A DNA stretch of 64,000 nucleotides, from NCBI GenBank assembly GCA_030407085.1, contig CM059587.1:31593001-31657000 (forward strand). Reading direction: 5' to 3'. Position numbers and translations under genes: made by a program. The notes below the pieces were generated by a model. The model saw nothing but the letters and a program-made list of their open reading frames with translations, had not been told where the DNA came from and made no database searches. Of the stretch, positions 11,991 to 23,300 are shown in pieces. How positions within the stretch are numbered: the first letter of the stretch is position 1; each line of letters starts with the position of its first letter. Source of the DNA: Trichopria drosophilae. Lineage: Eukaryota; Arthropoda; Insecta; Hymenoptera; Diapriidae.

Positions 11991-12589
11991 CTCGTAGAGC
12001 TTGAATCCACCGTTGTCCCTATGTCATGGGGAAACTCTGCCCCCTAGACCCCATTCTTGTACTAATTGAACCTAACTAACCCCGTCAGGGTGTTGTAAGG
12101 TTTGCGACGCCACGTGCGACTCGGGGAGCTTGTAGTGCAATAAGTAGGGGAAAGTCGACCAAACCCAACCGGGTTGTACCTACTACCCCCTGCTCTATAT
12201 CTCCCATCACGATCGGCATTGGGCCACCCTCCTCTACTTATTGCCCTCCATTGGAAAAAAAAAATTGTGCATACAATCAATTAACCATTTCATGGTATAT
12301 CCTGAGGGATGCATTTTTCACGTGGGTTTACTCACATCTATTGGTTGGAGGTTAGGTTATTATAAAAAGGGGGGTCTGGGGGCGGAGCCCCCCAGGACAT
12401 AGGGACAACGGTGGATCCAAGCTCTCCGAGTCGCACGTGGGTTCGCAAACCTTACAACACCCTGAGGGGGTTAGTTACGTTCAGTTAGCATAAGAAGGGG
12501 GTATGGAGGGCGGAGCCCCCCCCCCCCCAATGACATAGGGACAACGGTGGATCCGTTCCCAGTGGGGAAATTTTTTCCGGGAAATTATA

Positions 12590-13560
12590 TAGAATAGCTA
12601 ATAACATAAAAAGCTACAGAGCGCACTACCAAGACCCCGTAATCGGTGATCCTGAACACCTGGTGCACGTATTTGAGCTAATAACATAAAAAACTACGGA
12701 GCGCACTACCTAGATCCCGCAATCGGTGACTCTGAACACCAGGTTTTTAGGGTCGTCGATTACGGGGTCTAGGTGTCGCGTTCCGTAGATTTTCATTTTT
12801 ATAACTAAAAAACGTGTCCCCGGTGTTTGGGGTTGCCGATCATGTAGTCTAGGTATCCGCTTGGTGTTAACCAACGATGACCTTGAGGTCAAAGTTGAAG
12901 GTCATTTCAAGGTCAAATCAATTTTATCTGATAAGCAACGGTGACCTTGTCCTTGACCTTGGGCCAAATTTGAAAAAATTTGAAGGTCATTTCAAGGTCA
13001 AATCAAAATATGTTCAAATTTGAAGAAAAATAAGCAAAATTTATTTTGACCTTGAAATGACCTTCAACTTTGACCTCAAGGTCATCGTTGGTTAACTCGA
13101 AGTCAATACCTAGACCACTTGATCGTCGACCCCAAACTCCTGGTGCATATTTTTTAGTTGAAAAGATGAAAAACTACGGAGCGCGATTCCTAGACACCGT
13201 AATCGCCGACCTTGAACACCTGGTGCACGTATTTGAGCTAATAACATAAAAAGCTACGGAGCGCACTACCTAGACCCCGTAATCGGCGACCCTAAATACC
13301 CAGTGCACGTAGAATAGCTAATAACATAAAAAACTACGAAGCGCACCATCTCGACCACGTAATCGGTGACCCCGAACACCTGGTGCACGTATTTGAGCTA
13401 ATAACATAAAAAGCTACGGAGCGCACTATCTAGACCACGTAATCGTCGACCCTAAATACCCAGTGCACGTAGAATAGCTAATATCATAAAAAGCGACGGA
13501 GCGCACCACCTAGACCCCGTAATCGGCGAGCCTGAACACCTGGTGCACGTAGAAAAGCTC
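12590..13560 (+). repeat. ~80-bp tandem repeat, right block
   Basis: The GGTGCACG / AGTGCACG anchor recurs at 13222, 13302, 13382, 13462 and 13542 with an exact 80-bp period, plus an earlier partial block at 12590-12740. Each unit carries CGTAATCGGCGACCCT-like sequence and AGCTAATAACATAAAAA. Confidence 0.85.
12868..13097. repeat. Palindrome rich in AAGGTCA / TGACCTT
   Basis: The left arm (TTAACCAACGATGACCTTG...) is mirrored by ...CAAGGTCATCGTTGGTTAA on the right, with repeated TTCAAGGTCAAAT inside. This looks like a separate small foldback insertion between 80-bp units. Confidence 0.75.
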
Positions 13561-14142
13561 CTAACACAAGAAAGTATGGAGCGCGCTGAAATGTCCCGGA
13601 CGATGAAGTGTCCCGGACGATGAAATGTCGCAGACGATGAAGTGTCCAGACGATGAAGTGTCGTGGACGATGAAGTGTCCAGACGATGAAACGGAAGACT
13701 ATGAAGTGGGAGACGATGAAATAGGCTACGATGAAGTGTCCATAAATCAGTATTGTCTTCACCTCGGAAGAATTGGGGGAAGCTATTAATAAGATAAAAA
13801 CGAACAAAGCTCCCGGACCGGGTCAGATACCCAATATAGTCTTGAAACAGCTAGCTATAAGCAAGCCAGAACTGGTACACTGAAGCACGTTGGGAGAACT
13901 ACTGCCCTCTGCCCGGTAATGCTGTGCACCGTCCTCGTTTGCTCGCCAGCCCGCTCAAGTTTGGGTGAGCAGCTCACCCAAAATGTCGGGCGAAAGGCGA
14001 ACCCAAAGCGCGGGAAAACGGTTGACCCGAAGGATGGTTAGGTATAGCGCTTATGAGCCAGTGTTTACACATGTTCATTCTTATATTGAATGACGTAAAG
14101 TATTGCAAAATACATTTACTAGTATTCACTTAAAATGAATTA

Positions 14143-14538
14143 CAGTGCAACCCCTCTGGTTGCTCCCTCTCTCGTTGCTTCCCTCTCCGGATGATCCCTC
14201 TCTGGTTGCACGATTACGTCACACTTTTCAGGGCAGGCGCTAGTGCAACAGCACTGAAGGGCCTCGCATATCATGTGCTTTAAAATTCGCGTATGGCTCT
14301 AATAATGCAAAACTTATGTTTTGCACTCTTATGTGCAATATGTTGAAAAAGAATATCAAGTATTAATATAATTTTCATGTCAATTTAAAAAAAGAAACAA
14401 TTCTAAAATTCTCTGGCGCTCGAACTTTAGGGCACGGGCCTGTTTCATATCACGTGACAGCTAAGTAGGCGGGGCATATCGCTGTGCAACCTGAGAGGGA
14501 GCGAGTCCCAGTAGGCAGCAACTAGTGGGGTTGCACTG
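14143..14538. mobile_element. Nested pogo-type MITE (CAGTGCAACCCC termini)
   Basis: 396 bp inside the CACTGA element. The ends are CAGTGCAACCCC and GGGGTTGCACTG, flanked by TA at 14141-14142 and 14539-14540. Imperfect subterminal repeats of TTGCTCCCTCTC type follow. No ORF. Confidence 0.85.
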
Positions 14539-14667
14539 TACATTGATATAAATGAATATTAGTAACAGCTTTTTTTTCAGGATTGTCAAGATCGTATCTA
14601 CAATATATACATCTATCGTAAAACTTAAATATGGAAACACGAACGTCCACATAAAATTTTACCCTTA

Positions 14668-14762
14668 ATATTCTTTTTGTTACAGTGTGCGTAAAGTGCG
14701 ATTTTACGCATTGGTCTACATTTTCAAACGCACTTTTCTCACACTGTAACAAAAAATATTGT
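14668..14762. repeat. Short hairpin (TTTTTGTTACAGTGTG arms)
   Basis: AATATTCTTTTTGTTACAGT and its complement flank a ~35-bp loop. It is a likely small inverted-repeat insertion within the CACTGA element. Confidence 0.6.
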
Positions 14763-17707
14763 TCGACACATGGGCATAAACTATTTTCTGGACGAATGTG
14801 CATGCGACCCTCGCCTTCGGCTCGGTCCACAACCCGCACATTCGCGGAAAATACTTTTACACCCTTGTATCGAAAACTACTATTAGTAAATAATAAGCTT
14901 GAATGGAGTAAAACATTATAAAGTAAAAAAATAAATGAATTACCTGTTTCTCTTTTGTAGATTATTCCTACTCCCACAAAATACACATAAATGTGCAAAC
15001 TTATGTGTATATTTGCTTAATATATTTAATAATTATATTACTTTTATTTTACAATATGTACATTTAATATAGATAAGAAATATATTCAGAAGTATACATT
15101 CAACCAACAAAAACTGCAAGTATAACAAACTTTCTGTATAATCATTTGTAGAGTGTAATGGCTTTGAACATGTATCAATGAAATGAATGTGTATCAATTT
15201 GTTTGTTTTATATTATATTTTTAAAAAGTAAACAACGGAAAATATATATATTATAAATAAAACAAAAGAAACTGATACACATGTACCCTTATGTAAAATG
15301 CTTAAGCCATCATCGAACAGCCTCCGTAGATTAACTTTTCTATAACGAAGGTTATATCATTGAGTAAGTTTATATTCTTTCATATATTTCTTATCTATCT
15401 AAATCTGTTTTCAACTCTTTATTAATATACGTAATATAAAACAAATAAAGAACTGATACACATATACTTGTGAGAAATAGGTTCAAGAAAGGTACAGTCG
15501 ATAAGTGATTGTTCATGAATTTTGTTATAATGGCTGTTTTCGCTAGTTGAAATTGTGTTCCTGCATATATTTCTTATCCAAAGAGATATATTTTCATCTT
15601 TTTTAATTTATATAAAATATAAACACGTATCTGTATGCAAAATGTTTAAGCCACTTATCATCGAACAGCCTCCATAAATTAACTTTTTTATAACAAAGGG
15701 TTCTAGGAATAAACAGCCGGGGAAAAGAAAGACCCGGAAAAAAGGCCAGGAAAAAAGAGCCATGGAAAAAAAAGCCAATGGAAAAAAAGTCTTGGAAAAT
15801 AACCCAATAAACTGACTTTTGTCCATGTTCATGTTTACAATAGATTGTCTTTAGTACCAACGAGCGGGAGAGCTTCAAACTTTTGTAATGGGGGCGCAGT
15901 GGTCCGCGCATGTGGTCATGCAGCCGATTTGTTTTGGGTGAGCAGCTCACCCAAATTCGAATATCAGCTGGCTCAAGCGAAGTCACGGAGTTTTCCTTTG
16001 ATTAGTAGCGCTGCTGACGCTGTTGGGATAACTGTTCCCCCAACGTGCTCTCAGTGTACTGAAAACCTATAATAGGTTGGCTGCAAAAGGAGAGTTTCCA
16101 AAGATCTGGAAGAGGGCGAAGTTCTTATTGCTAAGAAAAGGCAACCGACAGCCAGGGACTCCTTCAGCGCATCGGCCAATATGCCTACTGGATGCCGAAG
16201 GAAAGCTATACGAGTATCTAATTCTCGATAGGTTAAAAAAGGAACTCGAACGCACAGGAGAGCTGGCAGAAAACCAATATGGCTTCAGGGAAGGCCGTCA
16301 GACAGTGGACGCCATCAAAGAAGTCATTAAAATAGCTGAAGACGCAGCATCATTCTCGATAAGGCATAGGCGCATATGTGCGGTATTCACGTTTGACGTA
16401 AAGAACGCCTTTAATAGCGCGTCGTGGCAGATAATCCTAGACAACCTCAGGAGGAAGAAATTGGATGAAGACCTGATCTCGATAATAGCGTCATGCCTGT
16501 CGGAACGTGAGCTAACCGCCCAGGCGAAGGACGGGACAATGATACGGGAGGTAAACAGCGGTGTCCCGCAGGGATCGGTGCTCGGCCCCACGCTGTGGAA
16601 CGTCCTGTACGATCCACTACTACGCCAGGACTTCCCGGATGGCATACAGCTAGTCAGCTTTGCTGATGACTTGGCCCTAGTGGTGGTAGGGCTTAACGAA
16701 AATATACTTATGGGTAAAGCAAATTTAGCGATCCATCGGATCTTACAATGGATGAATCACAATAGACTCGAATCACGAGATCGCACCAGAAAAGACCGAA
16801 GCAGTTCTCCTTACCACTAAAAGAAAACTAAACCCCGTGAAATTTGATGTCCAAGGTGAAGATTGTACCAAGTGAGCGCATTAAACAGCTGAGTGTCTGC
16901 ATCGACAAAAAGCTCACTTTCAAACAGCACGTGACACGAGTGGCAGTTAAGGCCGAGAAAATCATGGCAGCCCTAGCAGGTCTCATGCCAAATATCAATG
17001 GACCTAGGTCATCTAAGCGCAGGATTCTAGTGAGTGTCGTTCACTCGCAGATCCTGTATGCAGCACCAATCTGGCACAAGGCAGTGGACGCTCAGGTGGT
17101 GCTCAGCAAGTTGAAGAGACTACAAAAGCTCATGGGATCTAGAGTCTGTAGTGGTTACAGAACGGTGTCCGTGGCGGCGATTGGAGTCTTGGCAAATATC
17201 CCGCCTATTGAACTCCTAGTAGAGGAGAGGAAGGATATTAGCGACGGTAAACCGGCAAGACAGGCTAGAGAGGATATGCTTCGAAAGTGGCAGGTAAAAT
17301 GGACCAGCGAAAAATACGGGAAATGGACGAGGAGGCTCATACCGGATATCTCGAAGTGGATCAAGCGGAAACACGGGGAACTGGATTACTTTCTGACACA
17401 GGCCTTGTCAGGTCACGGCTGTTTCATGAAGTATGTGGCGGACAGGAGAAAACACCCTACTAGTACATGTCACTACTGCACTGAGGAGGACGACGTTGAG
17501 CAGACGCTGTTTGTATGCGAGAAATGGACCGTGGAAAGAAGAAAATTCGAAGCAGAAACAGGGGCAAGCCTTACTCCGGAGAGCATGATGAAGGCGCTGC
17601 TTTGTTCGGAACAGGACTGGAAGACTACATATGACACCATAAGATCGATAATGGAAGAAAAGGAAAAAGACCACAGAGAACGGAAACGCGCGGTCCGGCG
17701 CGATTAG

Positions 17708-17898
17708 TTCAAGCACAAAAGATGATGGACAGCTACCGTGGTGAAGTAATGCTAGCGCGGTTTCCGCCGCGGTAGCGATAGAATGGGAGGGGGTTTTTAG
17801 TGCGGTCGGCAATTCAACGCCAATCCCACACTACCAGACAGTGCGGACCCTGGCTGGTGCCTTACAGAAGGTTTTCCCCACACCCTCGCAAAAAAAAA
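17708..17898 (+). other. 3' UTR and A tail of R1 element E
   Basis: Non-coding tail after the ORF2 stop, ending CACCCTCGCAAAAAAAAA directly before the TCTA repeat. Confidence 0.75.
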
Positions 17899-17925
17899 TC
17901 TATCTATCTATCTATATATCTATCT
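17899..17925. repeat. (TCTA)n microsatellite at the 3' end of element E
   Basis: About six TCTA units with one TA interruption. The repeat starts exactly at the end of the A tail, in the same polarity relative to the element as for element C. Confidence 0.9.
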
Positions 17926-18403
17926 GAAAGACGAAGGACAACTGACAGCTCGTCCCGAATGTGTTGCCGACGGAACCGAACCATTGATCCCTATGTCGGT
18001 AACTTACCGACAGTCTATCTCCGGTTTACGAACCTTCGGACTTCTTCTTCCCCGGGTGGCCAGCCACGGCAGATCTCGACGCCCCGAGTCCCCGCGCGTG
18101 TTACCCTCCGGGTACTATCCATCGGAAGGCGAACCGCCGGCAGATCTTTGTATGCACTTCTGGTTTACGAACTTCCGGACTTCTTGTTCACCAGCAGGCC
18201 AGCCACGACCGACCTCGACGTCTCGAGTCCCCGCGCGTGCAACCTTCCAGATACTCTCCATCCGAAAGTGAATCGCCAGCAGGCAAATGCATTATATGCC
18301 AAAACGGAGTCCTTACTCCCATTTCGCGTCGTACTAAACTCTCGACTCCAAATTGTACGAAAACTCCGACTCCGAAATGCACCCCAATATGACTTCGAAA
18401 TAC
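17926..18403. repeat. Unassigned sequence with a ~141-bp imperfect tandem duplication
   Basis: Two units, about 18022-18162 and 18163-18303, both start GGTTTACGAAC and share GACTTCTT, GGCCAGCCACG and CGAGTCCCCGCGCGTG. Long open frames here differ between units and show no family. The last ~80 bases drift into CGACTCCGAAAT-type satellite. Confidence 0.55.
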
Positions 18404-19843
18404 AGTCGAACCTCCCATATCGAATCATCCGATAACGAATTAATCCAATAACGAATGTTCAGAATCACCCGTTAACAAATGATCTTCTCCTACTTCAGCT
18501 CCCCACTCCAGACGCTTTGATTTACGTGTGTACCTATGTATGTGTATGCATTCGATGGTTATGCATGCGTGTGTATGTATATGTATGTCGCTCGCGTGTA
18601 AACATAACCTAACTAGATACGTATATGTACCGGGTTTTATATTGAGTGTTCATATATACATTTAATAGTATTAGATAATCTGAGAAGGATATTTTGAAGG
18701 AATGCAAGAGAATATAACATAGGCAACAGAATTGTTGTAGAGTTCAAGCAAAATGACGACGTATAAAAGAATGGAAAAGTTTTGATTGCACCTTATACAA
18801 TTAAAATATATTTGATATTTATGAATGACAATATCATTATAATACGTCTATAGAATAAAATTTTTGAAAAACAGACTATATAGAACATATGTATTACATT
18901 TTTTTCACAGGGTCATCAGTCGACATAAGCTCCGCATTGTCATCCATCGCAATTGCACTGCGTTGGATTCTGTTGTCAGCAGCGATTTGAACAACGAAGT
19001 CCTTTGTTTGTGCAATTGATCTGATCGAAGCACCATCACAGTCCCATCTTTTCATCATCCACGAATATAGTTTTGAAGCAGCTTGCATTGCTTCAATGTC
19101 AGTAACTGGATCATTCTTTGATCCGTCTGATGAAATGGTTCCATTATCTTCTGCATTATTTTCATCATCATCTTCATAATCATTTTCATTCAGGTGTTCT
19201 TCATAATATTCTTCACTTCTCTCTTCAGGATTTGTTGACTGAATTAACTCGTTGACAGTTTGTGAGTGCCAACCATTCTCTGCGACATCAATGTCAAGCC
19301 ACGAAACGAATTTGATTCTTTGTAAGTAAATCCGAATTTTGACTCTGCTATGTCCGTTTTAATACGTTTTCGTTTGTTGGGACTTCAAAAAAAAATTTTG
19401 AACATTACAATAAAATAAAAAATAAAAATTATATACGTAAAAACGATAAATTTGTAACATAAAAAGATTGTTAAATAATAAATATAATAATTACTGAAAA
19501 TTATACTTATGTACATACGTCTCGAATCTTTGTTTCCGTTATCCATCTTTCAATTTCTTGCTTGACAGAATTCAAAATATTATGTATTGTACTACCAAAT
19601 ACAACAAGTGCATTTGAATGATTTGAACTGTCACGCGGGAGTCTCAGGATATATGTTATTGCACATACATACACACACTTAAAACGAGCAACGAGCAACG
19701 AGCAACGCGCATGCGCTGCACTCTACTTACGGCTAAGAATATCAGTTAGGTGGGGGGACGATTTTTCCCCTCCAAACATTCGTTAACAGATATTTAAAGA
19801 GACGGCGTTGTCCCGACCGCATTCGTTATGGGAGGTTCGACTG
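18404..19843. mobile_element. Tigger/pogo-type DNA transposon remnant
   Basis: 1440 bp with CAGTCGAACCTCCCATA at the left and the matching complement at the right (TATGGGAGGTTCGACTG), flanked by TA at 18402-18403 and 19844-19845. CAGTCGAACC ends and the transposase tail inside fit the Tigger/Jerky branch of pogo elements. It is inserted in a CGACTCCGAAATATGCC satellite, which continues on the right. Confidence 0.8.
18894..19320 (-). pseudogene. Tigger-like transposase, C-terminal remnant
   Basis: A minus-strand frame without an upstream ATG reads SWLDIDVAENGW, then an NELI segment, an acidic stretch (EEYYEEHLNENDYEDDDE), VTDIEAMQAASKLYSWM and a stop near 18894. This layout (WLDID, acidic region, then T-x-x-EA-x-x-A) resembles the C-terminal tail of Tigger/Jerky transposases. 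The upstream DDE domain is not recognisable, so the copy is dead. The family call rests on pattern memory only. Confidence 0.5.
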
Positions 19844-19845
19844 TA

Positions 19846-20010
19846 TGCCAATGTTCCGACTCCGAAATATGCCAATGTTCCGACTCCGAAATATGTTAAT
19901 GTTCCGACTCCGAAATATGCCAATGTTCCGACTCCGAAATACCTAGTTCTGACGACTCCGAAATGCGCCCTTGCTCCGATTTCGAAATGCCTCGCTCCGA
20001 TTTGTGTTCT
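19846..20010. repeat. 24-bp satellite (ATGCCAATGTTCCGACTCCGAAAT-type unit)
   Basis: At least four units with a 24-bp period, then decaying copies (GACTCCGAAATGC, GATTTCGAAATGC). Similar decayed units lie left of the Tigger element (18290-18403), so the Tigger split an existing array at a TA within the unit. Confidence 0.8.
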
Positions 20011-20039
20011 CCACCGATTATTTCTTATTTTCACGAGCC

Positions 20040-20290
20040 ATGATCTAATCGAATCTCCTCAATTTTCCCAGCATATTTACAATTGTCGCGAGTAATAATA
20101 TTGGACACGTCGTCGCCATTTACGAAGGGCCCGTACATAAAAACCTATAGGCACCCTTCGTTGCGGCTGCAGCCGTCTTTTTGAGAAGTACCCCCATTCG
20201 GGTGTTCAATGGCGTGGGGAAAACTGCAGAAAAACCCACGCCGGGTACTGCAGAATATGTATATCGATTCAATCCGTAACATTCTCCCCC
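20040..20290 (-). mobile_element. Probable BEL/Pao 3' LTR with polypurine tract
   Basis: On the minus strand, a purine run AAAGGGGGGAGAA is followed by TGTTACGGATTGAATCG and then LTR-like sequence toward lower coordinates. BEL/Pao elements have such a G-rich tract just before TGT. The far LTR end is not defined here. It would be the 3' end of the minus-strand BEL remnant, now displaced by the foldback element at 20376-24102. A second LTR was not found, so this rests on the tract and position. Confidence 0.5.
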
Positions 20291-20375
20291 CTTTGTGATA
20301 TTCCATAATTCACAAATATTTATCGCAGAATCGATATTCGCATTATGTATAGATATATTAATATTCTCACTCATA

Positions 20376-23300
20376 ACGTTTCATATGTTTCAAAACCCTG
20401 GAAAATATTTTCTAAATTGTGTAATGAGAATATAAAAGTTATAGATTTAAAATTAAGGGATCGACAGTTTTTTAAAAAGTACTTGGATTTAAAATCAGAA
20501 AGCATGGATTTGTACAAAGTCGTAAGATGCATCTCTTTTTCCTTTTGAAGCCCCTGGGTGGAATTACGCATACAAAGACCACCCTGGAAAAGTCCCTTGT
20601 TTTTTTTTGTATGATTTGCAAACGGCACAGAACCACTTTTTGAGCTCCAATTTTTTCTTTTTGCAAAATTACATCATCGACTTTAATAATCAACATCAGT
20701 CAGAGTTGCACAAGATTAGCCCGTAATTGTTATTAACAAATAGTTCATAAAAATCAATTCTAAAAGGCACAGACCCATTTTTGGGCTCCGATTTTTTTCT
20801 TTTGCAAAACTAAATCATCGACTTTAATAATCAACTTCATTTACAGTTGCAGGCGATTAGCACGTAACTGTTATTAACAAATTATTCATAAAAATCATTT
20901 CTCAACGGCTCAGAACCACTTTTTGAGCTCCAATTTTTTCCTTGCGAAAAACTGAATTATCGACTTTATAGTCAACTTCTTGTAGAGTTGCACGCGATTA
21001 GCACGTAATTGTTATTAACAAATTGTTCTGAAAAACCATTTCTAAACGACACAGAACCACTGTTTTTGCTTAAAATTTTTTCTTTTTGCAAAATTACATT
21101 ATCAACTTTAATAATCAACATCAATCAGAGTTGCTCGAGATTAGCCCGTAATTATTGTTAACAAATTATTCATAAAAATCGTGTCTAAACGGCACAGAAC
21201 CATTTTTTGAGCTCCAATTTTTTCCAATTGCACGATTAAATCATCGACTTTAATAATAACTACATGTAGAGTTGCACGCTATTAGCGCGTAATTGTTATT
21301 AACAAATTATTAATAAAAATCATTACTAAACGACACACAGCCACTGTATGAGCTCCAATCTTTTCCTTTTGAAAAATTAAATTATCGACTTTCATAATCA
21401 ACTTCATTCGTTGTTGCAGGCGATGAGCACGTAATTGTTATTAACAAATTATTCATAAAATCCATTTCTAAACGGCACAGATTCATTTTTTGCGCTCCAA
21501 TTTTTTCGTTCTTCAAAATTACACTATCAACTTTAATAATCAACTTCATTCAGAGGTAGATTCGATTTGCACGTAATTGTTATTAAAAAATTATCCATAA
21601 AAATCATTTATAAACGGCACAGAACCACTTTTTGAGCTGCAATTTTTTCCAATTGCACGATTAAATCATCGACTTAAATAATCAATTTTATTCAGAGTTG
21701 CTCGCGATTAGCACGTAATTGTTATTAACCAATTATTAACCGCCCCGTAGTTTGTCCTAACTCCTGCACCAACTCATATTTCGGGTATAGTGAATTTTCT
21801 CACTTCTTCTTTCTTTAACACGGGATTCCCGAACAGTTTTTGCACACGTGTAAATTGCATTTTTTATATAATTGTCTTGTTCTCGTTGTATTTTCGATTT
21901 TACAAGAATGTTGAGTATGTCCTTGTTGAATTTCATGTTTGCCAATAACTGTGTACGAACCTTTACTCAAATAATTTTCACTGATACTCGTTCCTTTTTT
22001 TTTCTGTGTTTGGTAGTGCTTCATTAGAGTTATGCAAACGTTTGTAATGCCTAACAGGATACGCATTATTATTTACATATTTTTTACGCAAAAATGATTG
22101 GCTTGATGAAAAAGGTTCATAGAACAAAAAATGCTTAGAATCATCCGAAGAATACGTGTGAATTTTTCCAAGATGTTCGGGCCACTGTTGATTTTTTGGA
22201 TCTGGCCATTTTCCGGAAAAATTTAAAAATTTCCCAAAACGTCCTGGAAAAATTCACATGTATTCTTTGGATGATTCTAAACACTTTTTGCAAAGTGACT
22301 TTTTTTTATAAGGCGATTCCTTTTCGAGAAAAAAATTAATCATTAATTCATTATTTTTTTTTACTCTCGGCCACCATTTTTGATTCGCCAAGTTGATTTT
22401 TGATGTTCGTAGGGCTACGGATTTCAAGGAAAAATAGTTTGTGCACGATTTCTGAAGGTTTTAGACCTCCAGCTCAACGGATTCCCTGTAAAAATTTTGG
22501 ATTTAAAAAAAAAATCTGAAAAATTTCACGTTTTTTCCCCCAAAAATTGCAAAAATAAGACTGACACAAACTTTTTTCGAAATTTTCACCCCAGATTCTG
22601 AAAGTTCATCAAAAAATCTATCAGAAAACATGGTTTGCATGATCATTTCTGACCGATAGGGTTTTTCTATACAGCGTTGAAAGTGGGCATGAGGAAATGT
22701 GCACATTTGACGTTAATGGGATAATAATCAACTTCATTCAGAGCTGCACGCTATTAGCACGTTATTGTTATTAACATATTATTCATAAAAATCATGTCTA
22801 AACGGCACAGAACCATTTTTTGAACTCCAATTTTTTCATTTTGCAAAATTACACTAATGACTTTAATAATCAACTTCATTCAGAGTTACATGCGATTAGC
22901 ACGTAATTGGTATCAACATATTGTTCTTAAAAATCATTTCTAAACGACACAGAACCACTGTACGAGCTCCAATTTTTTCCTCTTGCAAAATTACGTTATC
23001 GACTTTAATAATCCACTTCAGCCAGAGTTGCACGAGATTAGCCCATAATTATTATTAATAAATTTTTCATAAAAATCATTTCTAAGCGGCACAGATACAC
23101 TTTTAGATCTCCAATTTTTTTCAATTGCACGTTAAATCGTCGACTTAAATAATCAATTTGATTCAGATTAGGACGTGATTAGCACATGATTAGCACGTAA
23201 TTGTTATTAACAAATTATTCATAAAAACTAATCGCGTGCAACTCTGAATAAAATTGATTATTAAAGTCGACGATTTAATTTTGTAAAAGGAAAAAATTGG

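Larger units (their letters stand above)
11604..13748. mobile_element. MULE-like foldback element with long TIRs
   Basis: 2145 bp flanked by a 9-bp duplication AGTATTGTC (11595-11603 and 13749-13757). The ends form long inverted repeats built from short CACTTCATCGTC-type units (11620-11770 against 13585-13735). The outermost ~20 bp match only partly. Inside are ~80-bp repeats in opposite orientation in the two halves, a GC-rich hairpin module, and a palindrome at 12868-13097. Long TIRs with a 9-bp duplication suggest a Mutator-like origin. No transposase was seen. Confidence 0.75.
13878..16056. mobile_element. DNA element with CACTGA termini and TA target duplication
   Basis: 2179 bp. The left end CACTGAAGCACGTTGGG pairs with the complement of the right end (CACTGAGAGCACGTTGGG), flanked by TA (13876-13877 and 16057-16058). 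The insert sits in an element E Val codon, and removing it restores gta-ctg-aaa. It contains a nested MITE, direct repeats near 15305 and 15650, and no recognisable transposase. CACT(G/A) ends suggest a CMC-type (Mirage/CACTA) or other TA-targeting family; this is unresolved. Confidence 0.75.
10132..17707 (+). pseudogene. R1-clade LINE element E, ORF2, split by three DNA-element insertions
   Basis: The endonuclease (QINRSRP-like start, GDFNAKSPSWG, SLSDHRYIYF) occupies 10132-10764, the linker 11029-11603 (PKYWWCEEI), the RT N-terminus 13749-13877 (NKAPGPGQIPN), and the RT core to C-terminus 16057-17707 (LDAEGKLYE, FDVKNAFNSASW, SGVPQGSVLG, FADD). The three gaps are DNA elements at 10765-11028, 11604-13748 and 13878-16056. 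Removing each with one copy of its target duplication makes the coding frame continuous. Further lesions are frameshifts near 16770 and 16855. The C-terminal finger reads CHYCTEEDDVEQTLFVC, with Gln where element C has His. The 3' UTR runs to an A tail at 17898. Confidence 0.9.

Noticed and set aside
15603..15986. 127-codon minus-strand frame
   Set aside because: Phe-rich low-complexity translation crossing the inner and terminal parts of the CACTGA element; no domain.
951..17925. R1 copies inserted in 28S rDNA
   Set aside because: No rRNA sequence flanks any copy; flanks are TCTA/TATC repeats or other LINEs.
17800..18435. 211-codon plus-strand frame
   Set aside because: It spans the LINE 3' UTR, a microsatellite and a tandem duplication, so the frame is open because of GC content and repeats, not coding.
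19846..20010. CRISPR-like array (24-bp repeats)
   Set aside because: Units are contiguous without spacers; this is a tandem satellite in a eukaryotic genome.
20371..20628. Short host genes in 20.3-24.1 kb
   Set aside because: The same open frame recurs in inverse at 23.9-24.1 kb as an arm of the foldback element.
21757..22066. piggyBac transposase Cys-rich tail
   Set aside because: Only a few cysteines in overlapping short frames match; too weak to annotate as a gene.
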